A DNA stretch of 64,000 nt from Nectonema munidae (taxonomy: Eukaryota; Nematomorpha; Nectonematoida; Nectonematidae), in the NCBI GenBank assembly GCA_030549495.1, contig JAUIRK010000043.1:310001-374000 (forward strand). The letters run 5' to 3'. Shown one piece after another: positions 34,953 through 45,809 of the stretch (position 1 is its first letter; the number at the start of each line of letters is the position of its first letter). A model generated the notes under the pieces. It saw only the letters and a program-made list of their open reading frames with translations. It did not search any database and was not told where the DNA came from. The position numbers and the translations under genes are program-made.

Positions 34953-35688
34953 GTTGTATTTAGAGATTTATCGGATGTAATTTTTTTTACATTAGATTTG
35001 ACATCCTTGCGGATGCGGATATAAAATATTTTTAAAAAATGATATGTTTTATATTTTACAGTGTCTTACTATTTAAATCCCTTTTTTACATTTTTACTGC
35101 TTTTAATCCACCAATGTAAAAAAACCTAAATCATCCTTCTAGTTTTGAACAGTGCTAGAAGGACAGGTAAGGTAGTTACATGCAATTTTTGATAAAAGTG
35201 GAAATTCTTCTTTTTTAGTTTTCCACCAATCTAAGCTATATATATCTAAGCAATTATAGGAATCAATTCTTTTTTCTTTTTGATACTTCGTTATTTCTTC
35301 ATTAAAAGCTTCATTATTTTCATTTTCTTTCTCGTTTTTCTTCACTACTAGAGTTTAGAATAGAGTTTATAGCTTCATTCAAAGAGGTATAAACTTCCTT
35401 AGCACTTTTCTTCATTTTTTGCAGCTTTTTACTTCTATGCTACTATTATCAATCTTATCCTCATCATATAAATTCAAAAGGAAAGTTTTTACTTTATTTG
35501 TGGTTTCAAAATTTGTGAAAATTTACTTTTGAATTTCGGATCGAGAAAAGTAGCTATAATGTAAAGATTTTAAATTGCGGATGCGGATGTTAACATGAAA
35601 AAAAATCCGAGGATGAGGATGTAAAGCGGATGTAAAAATTTTGCGAATGATAAGCATATGCGGATGTGGATATCCGATAAGTTGTATT
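34953..35688 (-). mobile_element. hAT element with TAGAGATTTATCGG end, internally deleted
   Basis: A perfect 8-bp repeat GTTGTATT lies at 34953-34960 and 35681-35688. Inside, the left end TAGAGATTTATCGGATG and the right end (reverse complement TTATCGGATATCCACATCCG) share the terminal family seen at 29260-29626. Subterminal GCGGATGCGGATGT words occur on both sides. The right terminus seems to lack the outermost bases, so the duplication, though perfect, should be treated with slight caution. Inserted into composite repeat copy A. Confidence 0.75.
35139..35345 (-). pseudogene. hAT transposase dimerisation domain fragment
   Basis: The minus-strand frame has a charged Glu/Lys-rich start, then YNCLDIYSLDWWKTKKEEFP and LLSKIACNYLTCPSSTV. 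This is the C-terminal hAT dimerisation motif ('.WW......FP.LS.IA..YL..P.SS'). The usual following 'ERVFS' is replaced by a stop. It lies within the hAT element at 34961-35680, whose catalytic part has been deleted. Confidence 0.85.
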
Positions 35689-37000
35689 ATCAGTTGATAA
35701 GACATTTATCACTCTGAACATTTGCTAAACAATCCTTTTTCAAAATTTGTGTTCTTCAAGAAATCATTCATATTCCTCTTTTTTAATTACAAAAATTTTC
35801 CACCGTTATCATCTAAAAGACTCTCTCATTCACACCGAAGGAAAAAATTAGTCAAATTCTATTCACATTTATAAAAACTTATTGAGAATAGATATATCTT
35901 CACTAGTGATCTAGTATAAAAAATAAATTTTATTGAGAATATAAACACTATTTAAGGAAATAATTTTTGTCGTCAACCGCAAATATGATTCACATTTTCA
36001 TACTCTTATTGGAAAAAATGAGTCCGAAAATAAAGTAAGCATATTGGATTTATTTTAAAAAATTATATTTTATTTAAAATAAGGAGAAATGTTTTTGAAG
36101 CACCTTCTCAGATGTAACCGTCAAATTTGATTGACACTTTTAGATATTTCAAAATCCTAATTGCTAAAACTGAGTTGAGAAATAAAATCAGCATGACTGA
36201 TATGATATAAAAAATATACTTGGTTTACGATTTAATTAATATTGTTTAAGAAAATTTTCAGACGTAAAGCAAAAATTATTGACAATTTCAGACATTTTGA
36301 CAACTCCAAAAAATGATTCCGAAATTTAAATCGTCATGCTTGTTTTAGTATAAAAATGTGTATTTTTATTAAATTTGAACAATATTCTTAGACGCAATCT
36401 TGATTAATTCTTTTAGAATTTTTCACATTCTAAATTACTAAAATTGTGTACAGAAATGAAGTCAGCATGCTCGTATTAGTATAAAAAATATATTTTATTA
36501 AAAATTTGAATAATATACTTGGAGAATAATTTCTGACGTAAACCTTAAAATTGATTGATACGTTTAGACATTTAGTTACAATTGTAAAAATCGAGTACAA
36601 GAAATGAGATCAGCATGATTGATTTGGTATAAATATATATATAATTAAAATTTATATAATATTCTTGATACAATTTTCAGGCGTAAACTATCAATTTGAT
36701 TGACACTTTAAGAATTTTTTACACCCTAATTATGAATAATGAGTTGAGAAATGAAATCAACATGGTTGATTTGGTATAAAAATTAATTTTATTTAAAATT
36801 TTGAATGAATATTTTCGTAAGTAATTTTATCATCAATCAAAATTTTGATTGACATATACTAAAAAGTTGTCATGTTTATTGGAAAAAATGTAAATATAAG
36901 TGCTGTGTTCTAATATATGATTATAAATTTTCAATAGTGTATTTATTGTAAACACTTAGTTGTAAGTTATAGACATTATAATATAGTTTTGTTGAAAAAA

Positions 37001-37210
37001 ATTTTTTTTTTTTTTTTTTTTTTGGGGGGTTTTTTACATGAAAGTCAAAAGATCCTGCTTGCAATTTTAGGAAAAGTCACAAAGTTGAAAGGCATATAAT
37101 TAAGCCAATTTTGTACACTAGAAGTTTTATTAAAGGGGCGGGGCTAAAATGCCGCCTCATCACTGATAGGATTAAAAAAGGACTGAGGAACTATTAACCT
37201 AATTTTAAAA
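37001..37210. other. Poly-T run and GC-poor spacer
   Basis: A T run of about 25 bases ends at about 37023 and is followed by six G. It sits exactly at the right boundary of copy A. No coding content. Confidence 0.5.
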
Positions 37211-37212
37211 AA

Positions 37213-37476
37213 TTAATAACTTAATTCAATGTTAAGTTTTCTATGTGATAAATCGAAAATTTTATCTACAATAAATTTGCTCTTGTTTTCACATAGTGTC
37301 GGCACTGCTGTTATATTATATCTTTTATTCATGAATTGTTTTAACATATATGTACGTGATTCATTGTTTGGAAGAAGTACAATTATTACAAACCAATTTC
37401 TAAAAGGTGTCGAGACATTCAAATCAGCAGAATTAAAGTCATACACCAGCTTAGACACTTTTATACTACATTGCAT
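37213..37476 (-). CDS. Unrecognised coding-like frame
   Basis: An 87-codon minus-strand frame contains VSKLVYDFNSADLNVSTPFR, NWFVIIVLLPNNESRTYMLK and an NKSKFIVDKIFDLSHRK segment. Residue composition is more protein-like than typical frames in this AT-rich DNA, with fewer Phe/Ile runs. There is no recognised domain and no clear flanking splice sites. It may be a transposon relic or an exon of an unknown gene. Confidence 0.2.
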   Translation of the reverse strand: MQCSIKVSKLVYDFNSADLNVSTPFRNWFVIIVLLPNNESRTYMLKQFMNKRYNITAVPTLCENKSKFIVDKIFDLSHRKLNIELSY

Positions 37477-37479
37477 TCA

Positions 37480-40400
37480 AAACTATTCTATATTTTGGTG
37501 TATACGTCGACCTTTTGATCCTTAAAAATCATCACAAAATTGTAGGTAGTCTTAAATAACAGTAACAAAAAGAGAACCTTTTGCTCTTGTGGCATATTAT
37601 TATGGGTAGCCAAGCCTAATCTTAGACTGATACCCACAACTGCTTGGTGCAGAAACTACTGATGTTAATACTAGGGAGTCCATCCCGGCGTAATTTATTT
37701 TCCTCAGAGAACCTGGTCCTCGTAAAAATCAAAAGTGTTAACTATCAACAATTAAAACGACATCAAATATTTTATTTCTAAAATTAAAAAAAAAGTATAT
37801 TTACATTTAGCAGGGATAGCCATTATCTGATACAAAAAGTCGACAGTAGACGAATCGTCAGCAGGCGGAGACATACATTCAAGGATAATTTTAATGATTT
37901 TCATTTACTGTTTGAAAAAAGTTTTCCAAAATTTCATCTTCAATAATGAAATTTTCTATCACTAAATCTGCTTGAAGATTAACCCATTTGATCCCAAAAA
38001 AGCAGAGGAGAGTAAGTAATTTTAAATAAAAGTACATTGACTCTCAACGACCAGTGTGAAACGAGTGTCCCAAAAATCAAAATCATCTATTTAAATTATA
38101 TAGAATTCCTTTGAAAAGGAAGACAGGCGATTGGTCTTCAAATTCTCCCATTATGACAATAAAGGTAATCAAGAATTTTGCTCGTCATTCATAAATGATG
38201 GGGAATTAAATGGAATAAAATCCAGTTATACCTAATAATATTTTGGATTTTAGCGGTAGCCCATTACTTTTCTTAGAAATCAGGCGTCCGTTAAATATTC
38301 TTTAATTTTATTACAAATTTATCGATTAATTAACTATTTACCTATTTTATTAGTTAACATTGTAATCTTATTAACATACATCCTGTTAATGGGTATTTGG
38401 TAATGCAGAATTTGAAGTTAAATCTAAAAAACTTTTATACTCGCATCTAAAAACTTTTCATAAATAATTATATTTTTGTGTTCTTTGTTTTCCGTTATAT
38501 TTTTCACGAAAACTATTTTTTGTTTCAAATTTGTATAAATATGGTCAAAGTCAAAATTTTCAAAAGATGTATAATGTAATTAAATGGGAATATCCATCAA
38601 TGATAAACAAATCTTGAGCGTTGTTTTCCAGAGGATTAACCTTTTTTGTTGAAACAAAAGTGAACGTGATTTTGTATAGTCAACTTGAAACCTTGAATCT
38701 TTTATTTTTAATACTGCTCCCTTAAAAACGTGTCACGTCTAAACCTTAAAACAATGAGCAATAAAAAAAAAGAATATGTATGTAAACAATAAAGATCAAA
38801 ATTTAATTCAAAACACAACACAGTTGATATGGATTAGCGGGTCACAAAATAGTCTCAACACAATTTGTCTTTTGTTTTTCCGCGCTTTATACTTGCCTTA
38901 CCGACAGATACACGCGCTACACACGCATAACGTTGCACAGATATCGATGATAGATAGAACGAGAAGGGGAATCCTATAACCTACCTCCTACCATTTTGTC
39001 GCATAACAAAAGCCATAATTAATTAAACAAATATTTACACAAATACATTTATTCTTCTAACCATTTTTCTTATAGGTTTTTCATTGCACTCACATATCAA
39101 CATAAAAATTTAAGGTTTTTCCACGAAGAATTGGAGGAAAGCCAGATTAAAATAATGAGGGCATTGTTTTTTACTCGTGAGTTTGCCGTGATATTATATC
39201 AATGTGTTTCATTTTATATTCTGAGACTAGTTTTATATAACCGTCTCTCTTGTTTGAATCCACTAATTTGTATACGTAACAAGTAATTTTGTGCACATAT
39301 TTATTTTGGTTATATATTTGATTGCGTTAAAATAATAAGTTTATAACTCATTATTTATAAAGCTTTTGAATAGTTCACCTTCACGTAAAGTAATACGATT
39401 GTTTCTGGTTGCGAGATAAATCTCCCCATCAGTATTTCCTTAAGTCTTTTAATATCTCATATTTAAAATGATAATGATGACAATATATCCTCCTCCAATG
39501 ATGATGGTGTTGGGGATGATGAAATCGATAGAGATACTTCCTCTTACCCATATACACAATCTAATCACGCTTAATTACTGAAAAGACGATGAAATTTTCA
39601 TTATCTTTAACTTTATGATGATAATGATGAATCAAAACTAAATTTACTTTCTCCTTCTTCTTTCTTCAGAATCACTCCATTTCTTCATTTTAAATATGAT
39701 TTAATCTGACTGTGATCTTCGATAAATATCTTCAGAATTTGAAAATCGCCTTCCATCAAAGAGTTTTTACGATTTTTATCGGGGAAAAAGATTTCATAAT
39801 CCTGACTTTATATCGGTAAAAAGTAATCTATACGAGTTTTATTTTTTTCTTAAAATGTTTTTAGAACTTTTTTATTTTAAAAATATTCTTTATTGATTTT
39901 ACAAATCTGAAAAAAATTTCATAGATTCGCATTTGAATCCTCAGTATTTTATATTTTAAATTTAACGTATATAAAACTCCATATATTTGTTATTAGAAAT
40001 TGCTAGAAAAAAACACCATTAGTTTTTGAAAAATAAGCCTATGTTTTATTATAGGAAAATATACATTTTTAAATGTGTTAAAATTTTCCAATAAGAAGCC
40101 TTCCAAAAAAGCCAACGAAAAACTTTGCCCTAATATTTTTTCATATCGATATTTGAACATATGTGGGAAGCAAAAGTTTCATGTTATACTAACTTAATCC
40201 TGGTATTTTTTTCTTTCAATTAAACAAGTGTTTTATCAACATTTTTTGTAGAAATATGTACTAGGAAATCTTTTAAAATTTTAACATTTTTTGAAAATTT
40301 CATAGGCTAACCTTATGGATGTGTTACCTGAATAAAATATAAAATTGTTTTATAAATATACCATTCGTTTTACAAAATGTTAATTTATATTTTTATACTG

Positions 40401-40580
40401 CCTTTGATGAAAAGTAATATCATTTTTACAAGTAGAATTTTTCTTTTAGGCATTTTTTCACTAAGATTTATGTATATATATACTATACCATTGTGTTGGT
40501 CTTTAATTAATCATACGTCTATTTAAAGTTCGACAAAAATGGTTATTAATTTATTCTACAAATCAAGTCATAGTATGGTA
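37480..40580. other. Intergenic, no gene recognised
   Basis: No exon or clear element. 37815-37880 has a GCAGGGATAGCCATTATC word and 38260-38290 a GCGGTAGCCCATTAC word that may be remnant ends of one transposon. 39465-39640 is rich in GATGAT triplets. Confidence 0.4.
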
Positions 40581-40584
40581 ATGG

Positions 40585-40740
40585 TAATGGTACCGTAGGG
40601 TGTTTTCATTGAAAAGGAACAATTGCGCCGCTTGTATCGAACTATGAGAAAAGCAAGCTTGATGTAGGATCGAACCCAAGACCTTGAGTTATCGAATCCA
40701 GAATCTAACCAACCATACTCACGCCCCTCACAACTCAAAA
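40585..40740 (-). mobile_element. tRNA-derived SINE, copy 2
   Basis: On the minus strand: GGGGCGTGAGTATGGTTGG (A-box-like), AACTCAAGGTCTTGGGTTCG with the GGTTCGATCC B box, ATCAAGC, TCATAGTTCGATACAAGC, CAATGAAAACACCC, then a tail of repeated TACCAT units. It is the inverted counterpart of 19266-19412 and retains a longer tRNA-like 5' part. Confidence 0.78.
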
Positions 40741-40744
40741 ATAC

Positions 40745-43115
40745 TCAGGCCCTATTATGATAATGCCACAATGTATATTTTATAGAATATAATTTATTAA
40801 GTAATATCAAAAACAAGAGAGAATGTATCATATTATTAGTAATCATGTCACAAAAAAAAGTTTGAAAAAAAAAGAACAATCAATGTTATTAAAATGAAAG
40901 ATTATATAAGTTAGAAAATATTTTGCTAGTCCCATGCTTTGCCGTTAAAGTTTGAATGATGATAAATTATTTAAACTTACATCCAATAAGGAAAATCTAA
41001 TAAATGTTGACAGAAAAAATGTGAAATAGTGTTTTCTTTGATCTTTCTGTTTCATCAATATCCACCTTGGCTTATTTTCAAAGACTCTTTTCAAATACAA
41101 GTGTCAAAAATGCCATAGATTAAATTTTCATTTATCTTTCAAATAGGGCTCAATAATCTCGTGTATTTGGAAGATGTTGAATGTATGTTTTAAAAGGTTT
41201 TAGCTCAAAACAGTTATCCAGAAAATGTTTATGTTGTTTGAGTTCAATGACCTTTTGGCCTTGAATGTAATGAGATCGATCCAGAAGAGTGCTTACAAAG
41301 TTTTGAGTTGAACCTTTAACAAACAATCAAATGTATGAATCAAGTATCATCTAATGAATATAAATTTTAGGCTTAGTTCAGACTTACTTAATATCTTATA
41401 TTTTATTATTATATGATGAACATATGATACAAGAATACTTATACTTTACAATTACAAGTTATACTTAATTTTATTCTAAATATATTTAGCAAAAACTTGT
41501 TGAAACATTTTTACTCTATACTTTTTAAACGAGAATAAAAGAAAATGTTAGAAAAATGTCACATTCTTGTACTCTATTTACACTATTTCCTATTCATCCC
41601 TCATTAACACCATTTTGGATAAACACCGTTACATTTGAACATTTGAAAACTTTTTTTGACTTCTTTTTGCAAATTCAAGAATTTAAATTAAGAATATAAA
41701 TCCATTTCTTCTTAAAACCACAATCTTTGATTTTATTCGCGTTATGAATACCTTCTTCGCGTTATCCATTGCTGTCCATTGGTGCAAAAATATTTAAATA
41801 TTTTTAACTCATTTGAAACAAACTACTAACTAGACCTGTGCTTCTTAGCCGGAGTTTGATCGAAAACCAAAGTTTTGCATACTCATCTTCAAGGGTTCAA
41901 CGAAATATTTTAGAAAATATTTTTTTCATCTGCAAATAAATTTTTTTTATTTTTGTACAAATAAATATATTTATTTATTGTATAGAAAACATATTGGAAA
42001 TTCCAAGACTTTAAATTTTTATATAAAAGTGTAATTTAGCAATGTCCATATTAATGTATAAAAAATTCGAACATTTAATATTTCATTGTATTGACATTTA
42101 TAGTAAATAACGATTATAACTTTTCTTCGATTCCTTTTTTATAGAAGGTATACTTATAAACATTAATAAACTTCTTAATAACTTTTTGATTATGATCAAA
42201 AGTTGAATAATTTTATAAAGTATCTTATTATGCAATTTGCTACATCACCGTCAAAAATTATGAAAGGAACCAAAATAGCTTAAATATCTTCTTTAAGAAA
42301 TACAATTTCGAAGAGCTAAATTTCTTACCAATGTGAGAAAATGAAATACTGTAAGGTAAGAATTTTTCGTCAGTAATTTAATTTCGGGAAATTCGAGAAC
42401 ACAAAAATTCAGCGAACTAAGTTTTTTAAAATTTTTATATAACATTTAAAATCGTTTATATAAATTTAGTATCACAGTAATTGCTATATTAAGTGCTCAA
42501 TAACTAAAAAACTATTTTTTTTGTCTAAATATCTAAAATTTTGAAAAAGTAAATTCGCGAAATTAAATTCTTACGACTTTTCTTTGAACCATAATTTGCG
42601 AAATTATTAAAGTACTTTACAGTACATTATTTTCCAAAATGATCGAAACAAAGGTATACAAAGTTAACTTTGAAGAATATTATTTTACATCTCTTATATC
42701 ATAAAATGGCAAATAAATTTTGTTTCAATTTAGGTGAAAATTGCGTTTCAATCAACTAGCTGACTCTTTAAATGTCATGAAATTAACAGGTTCTACAAAT
42801 TCACAAAGCACAACCGATCAAATAACTGAGAAAGAAGAAATTGAAGGATCGAGGTTATTATTTTTAATATTTTTCCATGTCTGCTGGCATCACTTGAAAG
42901 CTGTATAAATATTTCCTTAAAGATTTCACTGGAAAATGGATTTGATATAAGGATTATTATTCGGCAAAATATACTATCGATTTCCTCGTAATACAAATGC
43001 ACTAAGCCAATCAGCAGCGAAAATCTCAGCTGCGTTCCAATATGATATTGTATAAGTGTGAGATAAAATGAAATATTACTTAAATAATAAACTTTGTTCC
43101 TTTAGCTAACTGACT
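40745..43115. other. Intergenic, no gene recognised
   Basis: AT-rich. A 69-codon minus frame at 42793-43002 has no known domain. No repeat structure that I can support. Confidence 0.4.
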
Positions 43116-43121
43116 ATTCAC

Positions 43122-44084
43122 TAGAGTTGGCTGCGATTCTGATTATAATCTAAATCATAATCAGAATGACAAAAATTCCTAGAATCGTAATCGAAAGATG
43201 CATGAATAAATTTTAATTAAGTATTTTCTGAAAAAAAACTAAGAACCCTTTTTAAAACTTCTGTTTCAAGGATAGGTAAGACTTTTCTTAGGATAGTTTA
43301 AAGGGGGGGGGGGGGTCTAAATGTTGTTACCGTTGAACTACGACACCGTTGATGAACAGCTGGTGAAGTTTAGAGGTAGTTTTAGAATTAAAATATGCGA
43401 CCCGCCTAATCAGGTCATTATTAAATCTTTGTACAAATGCCAGGTCTTAATTTGTATTGAAATGAGAAATATATATTTGAGGATTGGGTGATAAAATTAC
43501 TTTAGTGAGACAAATATAGTTAAAAAGTTTGAATACTGATATTAACTTACCTATCGAATGTGGGATCTTTACTGACCATCTAATCGTACTTATATTCCTC
43601 ACATTTACAGACCCAACATAGGCAGTAGGTGCGTGTACATGAGACAGAATCCAAATTTATATTCACACAATAGGCCTCTTTGACATACACCCCGAGATAT
43701 ACACATGGCAATTTCAATCTAGTCTAATTCATAATGATTTTAAAAAATCCAAAATCAGGATCAAAATCAGACCTAGAGAACCACAAAAATCAGACTATCT
43801 CAAAAATTGTAGATCATAAAGCTTCACTGATGTACATCAGAAGAAAGAGCAGAGTTTCCTGAGAACTATGAACTGAACTCCATAGTACATTCACTATAGA
43901 GGAAACACAATTTGATGACAATTCGCTTAAAAAAACTAAGGGTAGAGAAGGATTTTTCATTTAATATCTTTTTTACTAATCAGAGTCATAATTTTAGAAA
44001 TGAAGAATCAGAATCAGAGTTAAAGTTGTAATCAAAAAATTCAGAGTATCATAATCATTATCTAGAATCGTCCTAATCCTGCTA
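43122..44084. mobile_element. Probable hAT-like element, GATTCTGATTATAATC subterminal repeats
   Basis: The left end TAGAGTTGGCTGCGATTCTG is followed by AATCATAATCAGAAT. The right end, in reverse complement, begins TAGCAGGATTAGGACGATTC and continues through AATGATTATGAT. Both sides are packed with AATCAGAAT-type words. No transposase was recognised and no duplication is clear. Contains a G13 run at 43303-43315. Confidence 0.5.
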
Positions 44085-44089
44085 GCCCT

Positions 44090-45625
44090 CAAACGTTTTC
44101 CAATATACAAAATGTGAATAAGAGAGTTTTGAACAGATATTAGAAAAAAATTACTAAAATTTTAAGAAACTTTCATAAATCAAATGTTCCTTGATTTGCA
44201 TTTTTAATTTTGATAAAATAAGCTTCATCAATATTTAGGTCTACAAAATATATACTTTCATTTTCTTTCAATGTTTGTCTTCAAAATTTTTTCTCTTATT
44301 GACATCGAAAATATTTAAAAGCCATCATCTATCATATGTATGAAAAGTTTTATCATATTTATTCATAAATATCAAAGCATATGCGGCATATTCAAATGCT
44401 TATCCAACACAAATAATTTTTACATTTATAAAATATAAAATGTTTGAATAATAAATAATTATACAAATATTATTATATGATGATTAAAATGAATAATATT
44501 ATATTATTGAAAATTTATATCCAAACAAAGAACTGAAATATAATTTAGAGTTTTCATCTATACATATTTCGTTTAATGTGGATTTAGTTCTATAGTAGAA
44601 ATTTTAGAGTAAAAAAGAGAAAATTTGAATATTGTTGGCGCAGATTTAAGGCTGAAACTAACTTCATTTTCTCCTGATATAAAAAATCTTGTCTCAAGCC
44701 ATAAAGCACAAACATTACATTAAAATTGTTTTGTTTTGTTTGTAATAATAAAACTTTTTAGTATTTGGTGGGTAATAATCAACACAACTTGTTGGGGAAC
44801 ACTGATGTTTAAAGACTTAGCATTTTCGTTCTCTTGAGTTTGAAATAACGTTCTGATGTCCAATAATCTAATTTATTATAAGGTTTTTTATTTAATAATT
44901 TTGCAAAGAATGTTTTAAATAATTAACTTTCATTCTTGTTTGGAATTCAAACTTATTTTTCAGTTATATCACTTAGAAAATATGTTAGTTGGTTAAAATT
45001 TTACATTTAGTTGAATTAACAATGGAATTGAATCAGATTTGTGCTTTAGTTAAAATTCTTAGTGGTCAAATAACCAAATCAGATATTTTTCAACACTTTG
45101 TGGTATAGTTATTAATTCTAGTAATATTTATTTGTTTGATTTGAAAAAATAAATATACTTACTATAAATATTTTTGTAAAATTAAGAGAGAAAGTATATT
45201 ATATGCGTATATTAATAAGATTAAATGAAATTCTTTAAATTTTGAAAATATTGAAAGATGTTAGTATATGTTCACTTGAACAAACTTTATATATAAAGGT
45301 AGTTCACTCTTGAGTTATTGATAAGATCATGATCGTTTTTTCGATTTGGAAAATATAATACATGCTTCACAAATCATGTATTATATGAACTATCTCGTCT
45401 GTAAATTCTATCGTCATATTGTTATTGTGTTGTATATTTTGCGCAAAATTATCCACGATTGTAAAACGTCTCCAGTATTCCTTACAACACGGTGCTTTTT
45501 CATAAAAATCTTCATCTTCGCGTCGAAAAGGTGAATCGCTATTGAAATTGTATTTCTATTTGTTCTTGTTAACTGGTTTTCTTTATAAATCATTTAATTC
45601 GTTAGCTTATATTTCAATCTTTGCA
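44090..45625. other. Region upstream of first visible chitin synthase exon
   Basis: No upstream coding exon recognised. If the gene starts at 45626, the promoter and 5' UTR would lie here, but I see no convincing core promoter. A 62-codon frame at 45346-45534 is not homologous to chitin synthase. Confidence 0.35.
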
Positions 45626-45809
45626 ATGAATAGGTCAATAAGCGCGTTCACTACCATAAGATCTTGGGATATCTTCCGAGAAGTTCCCGTTGATCACAAA
45701 GATGCCGATGCTCCAAACCTTTACCTCGAAGTTACGAAACAAATTTTCAAAATTTCAACTTACTTCCTCACTTTTCTTCTATCGATTCTTTCTTGCATTA
45801 TTAGTCAGA
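45626..45809 (+). CDS. Chitin synthase exon with WDIFRE motif and possible start codon
   Basis: ATG at 45626 opens MNRSISAFTTIRSWDIFREV, followed by NLYLEVTKQIFKISTYFLTF and a first membrane helix ending CIISQ. Donor GTAATA, phase 1. The alternative is an acceptor at AATGAATAG (45632), with an upstream exon, because insect enzymes carry a longer N-terminus. Open frame extends back to 45542. Confidence 0.82.

Larger units (their letters stand above)
33873..37000. repeat. Composite dispersed repeat, copy A, with about six tandem 140-bp units
   Basis: Matches 53083-55055 along its whole length, from TGTAAAATTACATGG through TTTGATTCTTG and GCTTTGAACTATAAAT to the end TATAGACATTATAATATA. From about 35930 to 36850 it carries about six imperfect units of 134-153 bp. 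Each has a 'GAG...GAAATGAAATCAGCATG' core, then GTATAAAAATAT, then a GACGTAAAC...TTGATTGACA block. Two hAT elements (34087-34751 and 34961-35680) are inserted in it and absent from copy B. The element type is unknown. A non-autonomous Helitron-like or other minisatellite-bearing transposon is possible. Confidence 0.75.
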
